From Steromphala cineraria (lineage: Eukaryota; Mollusca; Gastropoda; Trochida; Trochidae): a stretch of 64,000 bases of DNA. How positions within the stretch are numbered: the first letter of the stretch is position 1; every line of letters starts with the position of its first letter. The notes under the pieces are model-generated. The model worked only from the letters and a program-made list of their open reading frames with translations, searched no databases and had not been told where the DNA came from. The stretch is from the NCBI GenBank assembly GCA_916613615.1, contig OU744733.1, positions 33,023,939-33,087,938 on the forward strand, in the 5' to 3' direction. Shown here in pieces: positions 50,314 to 62,811 of this stretch. Both the position numbers and the translations under genes were made by a program.

Positions 50314-50799
50314 CATCCTGGATAACCCAGCGCTTTCGTTCCGATAAATCTACACTACAAGCCCTGGAAAACTTAACGGGGTTTTACTTCAAACCCAATT
50401 ACCTCCCTTTGCAATGACTCAGCTAAACGCTTGGTTTTTTTAACAAACAATGGGATCACTTCTAAAACCACTTTTCTATCTCTCACTATGACTTTCTTTC
50501 CGTTTTTTCCCTCATCATATTCGTTCGTGTCTCCGTGATCTGTCTACTCTATTTTGGATGGCACCAACAACGTGTTAAATAGCTGAAAAATTGCTGACAA
50601 CACGTTAAACCCAACTCACTCACTCACTTGATGTCGCGAACGGTTGAGTTGTTTACGCACTTGGTGTCTGCGTTTCGTTCCTGATTGGATAACATGTTCG
50701 TAAAGGGAGGTAATTGGGTTTGAGATAAACCCCCGTAAAGTTTTCCAGGGCTTGTAGTGTAGATTTATCGGAACTAAAGCGCTGGATTATCGAGGATGG
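50314..50799. mobile_element. hAT-type MITE with 8-bp target duplication
   Basis: Inverted ends of about 100 bp (AGCGCTTTCGTTCCGATAAA / TTTATCGGAACTAAAGCGCT; AAGCCCTGGAAAACTT / AAGTTTTCCAGGGCTT) are flanked by the exact direct repeat ATGTCCCA (50306-50313 and 50800-50807). Confidence 0.88.
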
Positions 50800-51520
50800 A
50801 TGTCCCATAAAAGGATTCTCACTCAAAACTACACACTATGACCAATGAACTATGAAAAATAAGTTGACCAATGACAGCATTTGAATGTCAAGTTGCAGTA
50901 TCAAGATTACACTGCCTTAATTGCAAGTTTCTGTATTCTTTGTGTTAGATTATTTCAGAAGTTATACATCTTTCTCAAATAGTGTTTTAACAAAATGTTG
51001 ACAGACGTACGCCATTTGATTTCATCTTGACCAGCTAGGAGGTCACTGTTGAAGAACGAAAACCAACTGTAGCTAAAAGGGTTGTGTCTGATTGGCAAAT
51101 ACCCGTATATGTGTTACATTAATTGGATTATAGGTCACAGTAAGTAGTTTTTATTGGAGCGTCATCAAATACGTTTTACCCTGAGACAAGAACTCTGTTA
51201 AAGGATAATACAATAGAGTGAAGGTGAATACGTTTTGTTCCACTTGAAGGAAAAACATCAATACTTAGAGAACCCCAATAGGTTCATGGATTATGTAACT
51301 TATAAACCGATCAGATGAATTTTACAGCAACATTGATCGTAACTGATTCTTCTCTGATACAAGCTTTCGAGAAATCGTTGTTCTTAACCACTGAATCATG
51401 TACACAGACAGTTTTATCAGTTTTTATAATTAAACTTATTGATGTAGATTTGTGTGTGCATTCTTGTCTTCAATATTGAATGGAAACCAGCACTATAAAC
51501 CTCATTTCCAAAAAGTCATC

Positions 51521-51877
51521 ATTCTCTCCCCACAGAGGCAGATCACATCAAGATATGTTGGTACAGCCTCTGTTACATTACGCCGAGTTTGTGGGATAGA
51601 ATGGGAGACGCTTGATTGGAGGCAATCAAAGTTAGTTGTGCAATCAGCAAAGATGTTATTAAATTATCATTTTGGTTACTACATGATGGCAAATACATTA
51701 TTATATGAACCACCCTTTTCATGCGAGAAGCGTTGTCATTTGCTTAAGAAATTCAAATGGATTGTGGTGCAAATTTTGTCCGCTAAGGGAAACTGCCAGA
51801 AGCCACGGATTTCGGCGTAATATAACAGAGGTTGTATCAACATTTCTTGTTTTGATCTGCCTCTGTGGGGAGAGAAT
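51521..51877. mobile_element. MITE, CTCTCCCCACAGAGGCAG family
   Basis: Second family member; ends ATTCTCTCCCCACAGAGGCA and TGCCTCTGTGGGGAGAGAAT, with inner arms ACAGCCTCTGTTACATTACG / CGTAATATAACAGAGG. The 122-codon ORF spanning it (51452-51820) is incidental. Confidence 0.88.
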
Positions 51878-52582
51878 GAAAAGTCATTAGCAGCTGCAGA
51901 CACTTGCAATGTGACAATTGACTGCATGGGACAGCAGGTACTCGCGTACTGTCAGTACATTGGTAGGTCTTATTCCTATTCTTCAGTAATATTCTATAAT
52001 GGGTGTTAAAGTAGAGACAATATCTTTGTTTTTAGATAAAGATGTTGCTAAAGACTTCGTGGAAATGCCTTTTCTTGAATCTTTAATGAGTAGTGGCATG
52101 TTTTCAGGGAAATTAGTGTAACTAACAAAAGATAAAATAAATGTAGCCAAATGTAAGGCAATCTATTTTAAACAAAAAAGGTAGTCTTAAAACAAACGTA
52201 CTAAGTTCCTTGATATTTGACCATTTGTTTGACTACAGAAATTAAGGATTATTAATGCGATGTATGATCCTCTGTTTGGAATAAAAGTTAAGGTTAAGAT
52301 ATGATCCACGGGCATTACATTGAAGGATGTTGGCTATGCTAGATTTTGCCCGTAGGCCCGAGGGAAAATCACATTGGCAATTATTGGCAAGGCCAAACAT
52401 CCAAAACTCAAAAACTAATAGGTTTACTATCTTTGACTTCTTTACTTTGATTGGTTGTTTCCAAAAACAGGAGATAATTTTAGATTTTGAATGACAGGAC
52501 AATAACAGAATTTGTCATGCCTTGAAGAGCTCCGCGAGGTCAAGGGTCACGAAACTTAACTAAGACTTGTGTCTTGCAGTAG

Positions 52583-52916
52583 TTAAAGGGGCCGAAACAC
52601 GTTTTTTGAAAATTTTATATTATATTTTTTTAGCTTATCTGTATTATTTCGATAGTGTCAAAAATCTCATTTCATTAACCAATCATCCATAGTCAGAGAA
52701 CAAAAATTCACACAAAATCTATTGGTTGCCATTTTTGTGTGAACACCTGTAATTCATTTTGTGCAAGAAAAATAAATCGCATGGCTGAACTTTACATAAT
52801 GTATTTTATTCATTATTGCTTAATTTAGTTTAAGACATTGTCTTTCAATTGGAACCATTTTGTTTTCTTGACATCACGTTATATACTCTTTAAAAACGTG
52901 CTAAGGCCCATTTTAT
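52583..52916. mobile_element. MITE, TTAAAGGGGC family (reversed relative)
   Basis: Begins TTAAAGGGGCCGAAACACG and ends near AACGTGCTAAGGCCCATTTTA. The interior is the reverse complement of 42747-43116 with many differences (TGTCAAAAATCTCATTTCAT, AACCAATCATCCATAGTC). One end is decayed. Confidence 0.75.
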
Positions 52917-55900
52917 TATATGGATTAAGCCAATCAGTTCAAAAAGACGAAATTAGTTATGTGTGATATTACTTCAAACATGTATGATAAGTTTGATATC
53001 TTTGCTGTGAGGATCGGGACTCTCCGGTTATATTTTGAATGATCTATATTCTTATAAAAGTTAAGATTGTTTAGGTCCATTGGCCACTTCAAATTATATA
53101 TATAATGAATGCAGGCCTAGTGTTATGAACAACCAAACTATCCTAGTTTAGTTAATTGGACTTAAAACGCTTCAGGGAAAATGATATGGCTATCATGACC
53201 TGAACGATTTTAGTTAAGAGAGAAGAATTGATAGAACCAAGAATTTTCATAGCCATGCACCCGTCTAATTCCAATCTAAGTAAATTGCGTCTAATTCTTG
53301 AATGTGAGATTCTATATAGTGTTAATCCATAATCCATTTAGGCTTCCACGAACCTTTCCCTAACAAATGTTGTTTGGTAATATCAAAAAGGGTTGTAATA
53401 TGTTATCAACCGCGATCTTGTGTTTTAAGCATGCGATATAAACATCAACCAGTATAGTTTTGACAACATGGGGTCGCGGAGTGCACTCTGCCTAATAACA
53501 TCATGCGATCCTATCTTGCTGGAGTAATTGATATTGTGATAACATAATTACCGTACTCAGTCATATTTCAACCAATCACCTTACTACATCAGCCTGTTAA
53601 AGAAACTAGGCATTTGGCTTGATAGTTATCAGGGTATGGAAGGTGCTTTGCAGATTGTTAAAGCGCTAATCCAGTTTTTTTGCGTTCATATTTTTAAATC
53701 TCAAATTAACCGAAATAGCCTAATTGGAAATCAAAGAATATGCACTTATCTTATAATTTCCATATCGTTGTTATCCAAACATGACTCAAAATTAAATACC
53801 GTGTTTCCTCCAATAAGCGCCGGGTCCAATAAGGGCCGTTCCATTCTCTCCAGTACACAATTAATCATCGCAACAGACGGATTACACACAATTCAATTTG
53901 TATATAAGTAATTAGCAACTTGTCTCCAATAAACGCCAGGGTCAACGGGTACTGAGAAAATAGAGGATTTACGTCTACCAAGTCAAAGAGTTTCCAAGCT
54001 TTCAAACATTAATAAGAATCAATACGGTACGTCATGGTGATGCCAAAAAAAGCAATATATCAAATTCCAGAAATAACACGCATGTTTTGACCATGTGTTT
54101 TCCCTTGTATCTAAAATGGTGTCGTAGTTGCACAATTAACTTACTGGCATACTCTGAGGAATCTCTGCAAACCATGGCAACCGAAAAGCTTGGCTCCTGT
54201 TACACCTTGTAACATATCTTTACCTTTGGCATTCAGGGGGTTAAAGGCACCATCGCACACTCATTGGCTTTTCAGTGTTCACCACACATTCGCTTTTTCT
54301 TTATCTTTCTATTGATGTGATAAAATACTTATATTTCTTTCAATTTGACCAAATATGTTTGTATATAGCCTGAGTTTGATAAAAAAATCATTTCATCAGT
54401 TCTGTACCTCATATATTTGACATCAACAGTTTAACACGTACAATTTGACTTTCATTTCCTTGACTAAACGTAAAGGCAAACAATAACACTTAAAAAACAA
54501 TAATGTTATGTGCTATATCTGCTAATTTGAAATTAATTAGGGCTTAATAAGTGTAATATGAAATACACCAAATAGATAGGTTACATGTTCTGTTCGATCT
54601 TTTGAACTTTAGATTTGCCTGTACATTCAATTATCATGTGGGTGATGTTTTTCCATTCATATTAAGCATAAATTACCAATAACGTCAAGAGATTATCAAT
54701 AATCGTTTCCCAACTTACATTTATAAGATATATGTGAAACAAAATTGCTTGAAAAAAGTTACCCTTTTTATTCTGTGTTTGTTGAAGGACAATTGAAACG
54801 CTTCCCATTTTGATGAAAATGACGCATTCTTGTCTTATATATGCCCTCGGGGCTTCGTTGATATTTCTCAACGCCATGGGAGTCATCATTATATATCTAT
54901 TACGAACAATGACAGATAATTCCAATTTCAGATCATGTTTGGTTCACAACTGACAATGGTATAAGTGTAAGTGTCGCTCCACTTTGTTAATTCAAAGCTG
55001 ACAATTATCACAATTAAAGAAGATTAAACATCTTCCGTCGCTCAAAGAATAATGTTTGAACACCGAATACACAAAGCCTATTTAAGTTGTCTTTACCAGG
55101 GACAATATTGGCAGGAACTAAGGTTCGAATCTGACGAGGATGTATTGCAACTACAGTGCGTGTCTAGTTGATAATGGTCACGCTTATTATCCGGCGCTTG
55201 TACTTATAGGCTTAACCATAGCGACCCGAGGGCTTAATGTACATAATGTGACAACCATATCATATAATTCCAATGGTAATAATTCGAAAAGTCACTGGCC
55301 TAAAGACATATTCTAATGATGTTCATGCGTTGATTTGAATTCAATACATAGTGTGAAAACCACGTGCAGCAATTCTTCCCTATCATTAACTAATGTAAAC
55401 TTTATCAAGACTCTTTTAAGCTGTTCTTTTCCATTCTTCTTGCAATGTGATAACAAGTTACTAAGCGTATAGTGACTGTACACGTCAATTGACTTCCATA
55501 GATTTGGTGTTCTATCGAGTCTCACATCTAGTATAAAGAGTGCCTTTGCTAGAGATTGACGTTAGTACTGTCAGAAAAAAGGACCATTTCGGTTATGTGA
55601 ACAAACCATATCGAGCTTGAAAACTTCCTCTGTCGATGCATTATTTGATGCAAGTGACGTTCGTGGATATTGTTGATGTACCAATTTGTTTCCTAAACTC
55701 CCCTTAACAATCAAATCTTTGTGTGTTGGATATTGCACTAAATAAACCGAATAAACCAAATTTGGGGTCAATGTTCATATTACCGACGGTTAACAATACA
55801 AAGTCATATATCAACTAATTCAAACTTGCTTTGCAGACCAACTCATTTCAGTCGAGTTGTTATTAAGGGATGTGTTGTTTATTCTCTATGACTGTGACAA

Positions 55901-56930
55901 AATGATGACGCCAGTTGGTGACCCGGATGAAGAAACTTGAGGCTTCTGTGGCACGGTTTTAAATTCAAACTTCTTTGGCTTTTTTGAACAGAATAAGTCA
56001 ACAGGAACTGACCCAAAGGCAAGATATGTTGCTCTGATGTGCAATCTAATGACATTCAACTGCGGATTGTGAATGTACTGGTTCTGGTCGACGTACGACA
56101 ACGTTTCCATTACCCACACTTATGCGTTACAAATAAACATATTTTTTTCATGCAAAAGTGATTACAAAATTCAAAACAATCTTTGCCTTTTTTCGGTTAT
56201 CTATTAAGTCTAAACCCAAATGCAGTTTGCTTTACACGATATTGAAATGATGTTTGTTTTCGAACAAATGTTGTTTTTTGTTTATGCTCTGAATCTGTAA
56301 ACAATCCTTTAACAATAAGATTTTGTATTATGGATGGAACTATTGAAGTTTTATTGTTTTATTATTATTTTTCTAAATCATAGCGTTTCATTTTCGATAG
56401 CATAGTTTGCCTTTACCATGCTAGCCAATCTTCCGGCGCTCACACTATAAGGTTTGACCACAGCGGTAAGAGTGTTAACCCAAAACAGAAACCCTGTAAT
56501 ATAGTCGCCTTGACCATGCTGGACACTTGGGCAGGATCGATACCTAGTGATGAAATCCATCAGTTCTCCATGTTCTCGCAGACTCACGTTAGAGACGAGA
56601 TTACACGTTGCTCTACACCAGATGACGAGCTGATTGGTTTAGAGTCAGGAATAGTAGCAGATCGTGATACGAGAGTCATTCTGTCATTACTCGAGTCACT
56701 TTGGAAGATGGCCCTGATATCTCGCTGTTTGAATAGATAGAAAAGGGGAGGGGGTTCATGCTAACAGACCACCAAGTCCCATTGATTCCTAGCTGAGGCG
56801 GCCAACGGTGTATTGTCACAATCAGAGATAGGATCAGTGTGGTTAAATCCAGGGCCATTTATTTGGAATAACATGATATCATTCTGTTGATGTGGTATGC
56901 CGATACGGCGGTAATATCAAAGATGTTATC
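52917..56930. other. No gene recognised; a few unassigned ORFs
   Basis: Minus-strand ORFs of 60-90 codons at 54662-54925, 55313-55525, 55571-55771 and 55886-56119 and a plus-strand ORF at 56510-56740 have no motif I recognise. The 55886-56119 ORF (ending FEFKTVPQKPQVSSSG...) looks most protein-like, but no splice partners could be established. Confidence 0.35.
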
Positions 56931-56939
56931 CCTTTCCAA

Positions 56940-57400
56940 GAATCTTTAAGGCAATAGACAAATAGAGTATTGTTTAGATGAGATATACTGGAGTAATATA
57001 GTTTACAATTCCAGGGTTACCAAACAAGGGTAACATGGAGTACCTACACTATTTCTGGTGATGGAATAATGTGATAAAAGGTCGAAATTCATTGAGGATT
57101 GAGATAGAGGGTTTGTCGTGTGTGATATTTAATGAAATCTGCTTATGGTCGAATGTGTTGTACAAACCCTTCATGTAATTAGTTTTAGGCAATAGACTTA
57201 GTTTATTGTTATAATAAAATATATCGGAGTCGAGTCGTATCCGATCCAAGTCCCATTTGATTAGGATAACCTAATACAGTTATGCTGATGGGATAATGCA
57301 ATAAACCGTCGAAACTTATTTAGGATTGAGATTGAAGGCGTATTGTTGATTATTTGATAGCATCTGACTACTGATCGAAGTTTTCGTCCCGATCCAAGGC
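56940..57400. repeat. Diverged tandem duplication (about 230 bp, two copies)
   Basis: AGGCAATAGACAAATAGAGT near 56950 and AGGCAATAGACTTAGTTTAT near 57187 start two blocks that share GATGGRATAATG, GTCGAAA(C/A)TT, AGGATTGAGATNGANGG and TGATATTT/TGATTATTT in the same order. Confidence 0.6.
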
Positions 57401-57427
57401 CAAAGCGTTCTCTAGTTTCTGACAGTG

Positions 57428-57767
57428 TTGAATGACAAGTAGTAGTAATAATAATAATGTGCATACTTATATTGCGCCTTTTCCATGTCCTAAGACATGC
57501 TCAAAGCGCTACATTATTACCCCGAACGAGTGTACTTTCACAGCTGCTACTAAGCGCTAATCACGACCATGTAGGTCAGTACATCCAATTTTCAGGTACC
57601 CATTTTAACAGCTGGGTGGACTGAGTGCAATGTGGATGAAGTGCCTTGCCCAGGGACACAACACAGGAAACCCAAGTCACAAATTTTTGGTGTCTCAACC
57701 GGGATTCGAACCCGGGTCTCCGGCGTGAGAGGCCAGCATGCTAACCATTACACCACTGTGCTCCACA
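57428..57767 (-). mobile_element. tRNA-derived SINE
   Basis: On the minus strand the head (57767-57690) is tRNA-like: GTGGTGTAATGGTTAGCATG (A box), a CTCTCAC anticodon loop with anticodon CTC as in tRNA-Glu, and CCGGGTTCGAATCCCGG (B box and T arm). The acceptor strands do not pair. A body of about 230 bp follows, ending GCGCTTTGAGCATG...AAAAGGCGCAATATAAG and an ATT-repeat tail (57437-57456). Head, body and simple tail make a SINE, not a tRNA gene. Confidence 0.85.
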
Positions 57768-57831
57768 GTATAAAGCATAAAGGACGTAATATCTGAAAGT
57801 AAGAGTATAAAGCGTTGATCATGACCATCAT

Positions 57832-58085
57832 CATCTTCCTACGCAAAGCCTAAAACGCCAGTTTCCGAACTGTCAGTTTTATGCCTTGTCGCATACCCTT
57901 GTGTTTCTGTGCTTGCTCTCTAGCTTTCTATAAGAGAAAGCAATAGTCCACTTAGAAGGTAACTGGAAGTTGCTAACAATCGCCTCTAGGGGCGCTGATA
58001 TCAGCACAGAAATATCAAGGGTACGCAGCAAGGCATAAAACTGACAGTTCTGAAACTGGCGTTTTAAGCTTTGCGTAGGAAGATG
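57832..58085. mobile_element. MITE with about 75-bp inverted repeats
   Basis: CATCTTCCTACGCAAAGCCT / AGCTTTGCGTAGGAAGATG, AAAACGCCAGTTTC / GAAACTGGCGTTTT, GACAGTT..GTTTTATGCCTTG / CAAGGCATAAAAC. The inner part is unpaired. No second copy in the window and no clear target duplication. Confidence 0.87.
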
Positions 58086-59239
58086 GCCAAACACAAAAGT
58101 CGTCTCATAGATGTATCTCTCGGATTTTTTAAGTCAATACAATTCCAAGTACAATGACGTTTTCTGAAGAAAGTACAAACCCGACCTGTTGACGGGTACT
58201 CGAGTACTCGTTAGAGCCCTACTGTCAACCATAATAATAAATTGTGCTTTGGGGAATTATACGCACTTAGAAAAAACATTCATGACCGTCGTGATTCCTA
58301 AATTTTTAATCATATTAAGATGATTGTTTCAGCTAAAACCATGTGTGAAGACATGATAACCAATAAGTCTTCTAAATACCCCCTTTCTCATTTAATACTA
58401 AGTTACCCGTGTGTACAGTCAAAATTTATTGGTGAAAAGTTTTTCTGTCACAGCAATGGTTATAACTAAATTTAGTCTCTGAAATGAAAATATAATTAAA
58501 ATTGAACTTCTTATTATTAAAAAAGAAAGGAGCCCACTGAAGCTGTTTGTTTCATGGAGTGATCATCTAGACTTACTACAAAAATGAAGACTTGCTTAGG
58601 TTTTAAAAGATATTTTGTTTTACGGGCTGTTAGACAGACTGCAATGTTGTTTGATATATTTAAGTCGACGTTTACTGACTTATAGACAGATAACTGAAGA
58701 TACACGAACAAAGGAAGAGAAATTGATTTGACACCCAATGAGCAAAAAAGGTTCCTGCGGACATCCCATATTTTACAGAGCAAGACTTTGAGTCCGTTGG
58801 TATCATTTCGCCCTGGAGAGCATTTCTCAGAAGACCATCTTGGAAACCCTCATATGGCATCATTGGCAGAAAGTGTTAGAAATCTAAGAAAATAATTTGT
58901 GCATGACTTTTTTCCCGGTGTATATAAAATATCGAAAGAGGGCGGGTTCGAACGTGGGTTTTGTTTCACTCTACCTACATCCACGCCATGAATTTGATCC
59001 ACCATTGATGATACAAGCTTCGCTGGGGTAAAAGGTCACTGTGTGAACCAGGGCTGAAGAATTGGTGTTTGTGTTTTCAGATAAGTGCACCGGGCTTATT
59101 CCTTGAAATAGTGCTTGGCTGGATGACTTGTTATCAATGTAGTCTTGAAAGAAACTCAATTTCATCATGTCATCTCAGCTCATCAGAACATAGAGAAGAA
59201 CTGGATATGCGATCGTTATATTTTGCTATCAGATATCAA
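58086..59239. other. No recognisable gene
   Basis: Small ORFs only (58517-58863 on the minus strand); no motif recognised. Confidence 0.45.
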
Positions 59240-59364
59240 TTTTTTATTACAGGTAGTAAATTAAACGAAAGCGGTATAAAAATATTCATCTTGATCTTTT
59301 TTTTCATTGTGATTTTGGCCGCTTTGGCATATTTCAACCAAACGCGATGGGACTTTTTCATATA
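59240..59364 (+). CDS. Candidate terminal exon with a transmembrane helix
   Basis: An acceptor-like CAATTTTTTATTACAG precedes an open frame that encodes a hydrophobic stretch (IKIFILIFFFIVILAALAYF) and a short charged tail NQTRWDFFI before TAG. If real, it is the last exon of a single-pass membrane protein. No family match and no upstream exon found; the frame also stays open back to 59069. Low confidence. Confidence 0.2.
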
Positions 59365-60628
59365 GCTTATCAGTAATATCATATCTATTAAGGCAATTTT
59401 AGATGTCTTCCCTTTCGCATAATTTTAAAACTGATTGTTTAGATATGTCATTTCATATAATTTAAATAGACTTTGGAAAGGTGGTTTACCCCGTTGGTTA
59501 ACCATACTTTTTCAATTTAAATGACATTTGCAAGAGAAAGAGAGGGGCACTATATCGCTGAAGAACCTGAATAATTCATAAAATAATAGTTCATTCATTA
59601 TTGAATTCCCACACCTATTGGTCCCAGACAGGGGCGCTGTCTACTGCCCTTGTTATTATTGTTATTCCTAGTCAGTCACATCTACGTACCGAAACAGATT
59701 AAAAGCTTTACACACAATGCAAATGTCAAAGAGCAAACGGTAATTTAGAATGGAGTCATCCTTACGTTACTGCTCTATCATGGTGCATCAACTCTACCGT
59801 AGTTCATCTAAATAAACATGACCTACTCGTGATAAATAAACTGGACAAAAATAATCGGAAAACATGGCTTGAGAGGTTTTTGGTGTTACCCTTTGTTCAC
59901 TAGGCAGTACCATTGGACCATTTCGTACCTGGTTGGAATTGAACGTAATGGATAGATAATAATAAACGTGCTTGTAAGATATTGAAGAGACAAAAATGTT
60001 GGCATCTCATATAAACAAGAATTTTATAATTACATGTCTTTCATTGAACTAGCAAAATGCATTGTCGAATATTCAAATTAGTCTGTCAGCCAGACCCTTA
60101 AATAAAATGCAAGGCTAAGCAAGTCTATAATAAGACTTGAGAGCTCAATTTTCTGAAAATGAAGAAATTTCAGTCTCCTTTCCATCCTTTTTTCCAAATT
60201 TCAGATTTATTTAAAAACATTCTTTTCAGAGTCTTATTGTTATACTATATTCAAATGTAAGACCTCAAACTCAGATGATCATGCAAAAACTGATGATCTA
60301 CAGAGCGAAAGGCTGTTTTGCTATGTTGGGAGCTTGGTTGTCAATTGCATTTCCTTCCTCATTGCTCGTGTATTTCCTTTCTCATCTACATTCACACTTA
60401 GTCTTAGTTTCGTAATACATTGCAGTCATGTTGACACAGAATTCACAATACGAAGACAGCTCGTGCAACGATGTACATTACATCGTTCATTGGGAAGTTC
60501 GCTTTGCACGTGTTGGGCGTGCATAGCATGCATCAGGTATCAGCTTGCTTGACGAAGAATGTAAACAGAAACCATAGAAACGAAACCGGAATACGTAACG
60601 TAATAAAGGGAGCATGGTAGGAATTTTG
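59365..60628. other. No recognisable gene
   Basis: AT-rich; a plus-strand ORF at 60334-60552 has no recognisable motif. Confidence 0.45.
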
Positions 60629-60740
60629 CACAGGAAATTGAGAATAAACAAATATAGTGTTATAACACTCAATAATAAAGTCAAAATACTAAGCAGATAA
60701 AATATATCCTCCCATATACAATAGGCTGTATATGGGGAGG
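60629..60740. mobile_element. Single arm of the 5096-5285 MITE family
   Basis: Shares CACAGGAAATTGAGAATAA, AAGCAGATAAAATATATCC and TATACAATAGGC with the full element, then stops after about 20 bp of the second arm. Confidence 0.75.
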
Positions 60741-60781
60741 AAATGAACCAAAAGGAAGATAAAATCTTCATTTAGAGGCAT

Positions 60782-60862
60782 TTTTAGAAGTTGGGGTGAC
60801 AATAAGGAAGAGGATTATATGGATGTCAACTTCTTTATTCACAGTATGCAACGTTTCGACAC
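60782..60862. mobile_element. Single arm of the GACGTTTCGAC palindrome family
   Basis: TTAGAAGTTGGGGTGACAAT and TATGGATGTCAACTTCTTTA, then CAGTATGCAACGTTTCGAC, match the left arm of 39779-39910; no right arm follows. Confidence 0.75.
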
Positions 60863-61018
60863 AGGTTCTTACTCTTTACTCTTAAAGTAACTATCTATTG
60901 CCTTGCTTAATGAGCTAAAGTTTTCCAATGTGAACATTTGGTAACAATTTAGCTTGCAAGTTGTAACCCATAATCTGATAAAGCTGCTGTAGACGGTCTA
61001 ATTAGGAGGCCAGTGTAA

Positions 61019-61150
61019 CAGTGTATGAAATTAGGCCCGTCCGCGCCAGCCCGATACCTCGTTTCTTTTGGTCCGGACTTGTAGCATTTTGAGATTTTAC
61101 TTCAATTTTACGATTGAAATTTACAAAATACAGCTTGATTGCTGCTCCAA
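61019..61150. mobile_element. Partial copy of the 42383-42534 MITE family
   Basis: CAGTGTATGAAATTAGGCCC and GTCCG..CAGCCCGA resemble the left end of the full element; the inverted right end is not found. Confidence 0.65.
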
Positions 61151-62769
61151 TATACGGTAGAAAGTCGATCCGTGCGTTATGAAACTTATAACAAACTAAT
61201 TGGTACAAATTCATTAAGTCAAATCATTCCTAAATATATATGACTTAACATTCATTAATATAAAAGACATTATGAATGAAAATCTAAAACTTAGAACATA
61301 TTCACTTATTCAAAAGTGGTTACTAAATAGTACATTGCGTTATAGTCTGTTGAAAGGGAGAATTATTGTAACTGGTAAAAAATGCATAGAAACCTTAATA
61401 ATTACATTAAATTATAAGATATCTGGTAGCAAAATGTATCTTTTATTGGCAACACTGTCAGAACACGCAATGCACGAAACGATTTGAAAAACTCAAAATT
61501 TGAGAAAAATACAAATCAAATAATCACATCTTCTGATGGAAGGTAAACGCATAAAAATGTTTTGTTTTTTATTTTAGCGAGAAAACAGTTGCTTTCAAAA
61601 GAGACTGTGGTCTATATTTTGCCCTATAAATTAATTTCTTCTAGATATTCATAAATGGAATTATGTAAGTAAAAGCATTGCCTCTTTTACTCAATTTAAA
61701 GTAAAAATTAGGTTTTAAACAGAATGAAGCGTTTCAAGAACGTTTCAAGTAATGGTTCTTTCCCTTCTAAGCATAGGCTCATATTGATTAATGCCCGCTA
61801 CCGAAATAGTTAAGACTTCGGAATGAATATTTTATAAATGACTTCGGAATTTAAAAGAATTTAAAGGAAAACGGATTAAACCTATTTAAAGGCATTGATG
61901 TAAATCAACATAATTCAGATCTTTTTAAAAAGGAACCGGATAATTTTTGAGAATGTTGAAATTCAACACCTTGTTTTGATACAATCAGATTTCAGTATGC
62001 CCCACTCATTCACTTTGTAAGGAAGCAAGATTTTGTCAGATACAACACCAAATCAGATTTTCCCTGTTTGTTATTCGTATTTGGGCTGATTGTGTTTCAA
62101 AGCAAATTTTAACGCTGGTTACGTTTATTGAGACGATTGCAAATCCTGATATTTTGCGTTCAGTCGATAGCCTAATTGGTAAGCTTTGCTTGTGTTATTT
62201 TGGCTTCTTGGTCTAAGCAGGGAAGTATAATAGTTCTAATGTCCCTGGTCTAAGATATTGTATTTTCAGGCCTAAACCAGCCAAGTATTTTGCGATAAGC
62301 TTGTGATTTGATGCCCCAATATAATTCCATAACTTGAAGGGTAAAATAGTCTACAACAGATTTCTTTACATATCTGAGGAAAATCAATATTTTCGTAAAT
62401 GTCAAAGGTAGAAACGATGGTGTTCTTCTGACCCGGAAGTGACAAATGTCTGCTTGACCTTCAAATCCTTTGACATAATTCCCAAATTCTATCGACTGTG
62501 AATGCGTAAAGTGTCAATCAAATACAAATTTTGTGAGCATCCGCATGCAACACGTTGTTTTCCACCCCTAGGCTATAATGGAACAGTCGAGAATCGACAA
62601 ACAATCATGAATTGTCCGTGTGTACGAAAGCCGGCGAGTCATTCGCACTAGATCGTATTTGTCTGAAGCACATTACTGCCAGTTCCGATCGATGGTCGGT
62701 TCGCTTGGATATCTCCTGCCTTGCAAGTGAAGTGTTCATACGAAGCGATTTGAAAGACAGTTTCTCATC
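61151..62769. other. No recognisable gene
   Basis: AT-rich up to about 62400, then nearer 42% GC; the rise just before 62770 may mark a promoter. Confidence 0.4.
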
Positions 62770-62809
62770 ATGGAGGGTTTATACACCATTATTGTGTTTT
62801 TCTTTGCCG
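62770..62809 (+). CDS. Candidate first exon encoding a signal peptide
   Basis: ATG opens MEGLYTIIVFFFA, short and strongly hydrophobic, followed at once by the strong donor G|GTAAGTG at 62810. A local rise in GC lies upstream (62420-62760). This is what the first coding exon of a secreted or membrane protein looks like, but no further exon is identified before the window ends. Confidence 0.3.
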
Positions 62810-62811
62810 GT

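Noticed and set aside
51452..51820. 122-codon plus-strand ORF as a host gene
   Set aside because: It lies across a MITE with perfect inverted ends and has no recognisable motif.
57690..57767. tRNA-Glu gene
   Set aside because: A and B boxes and anticodon stem are good, but the acceptor strands do not pair and a SINE body with ATT tail follows.
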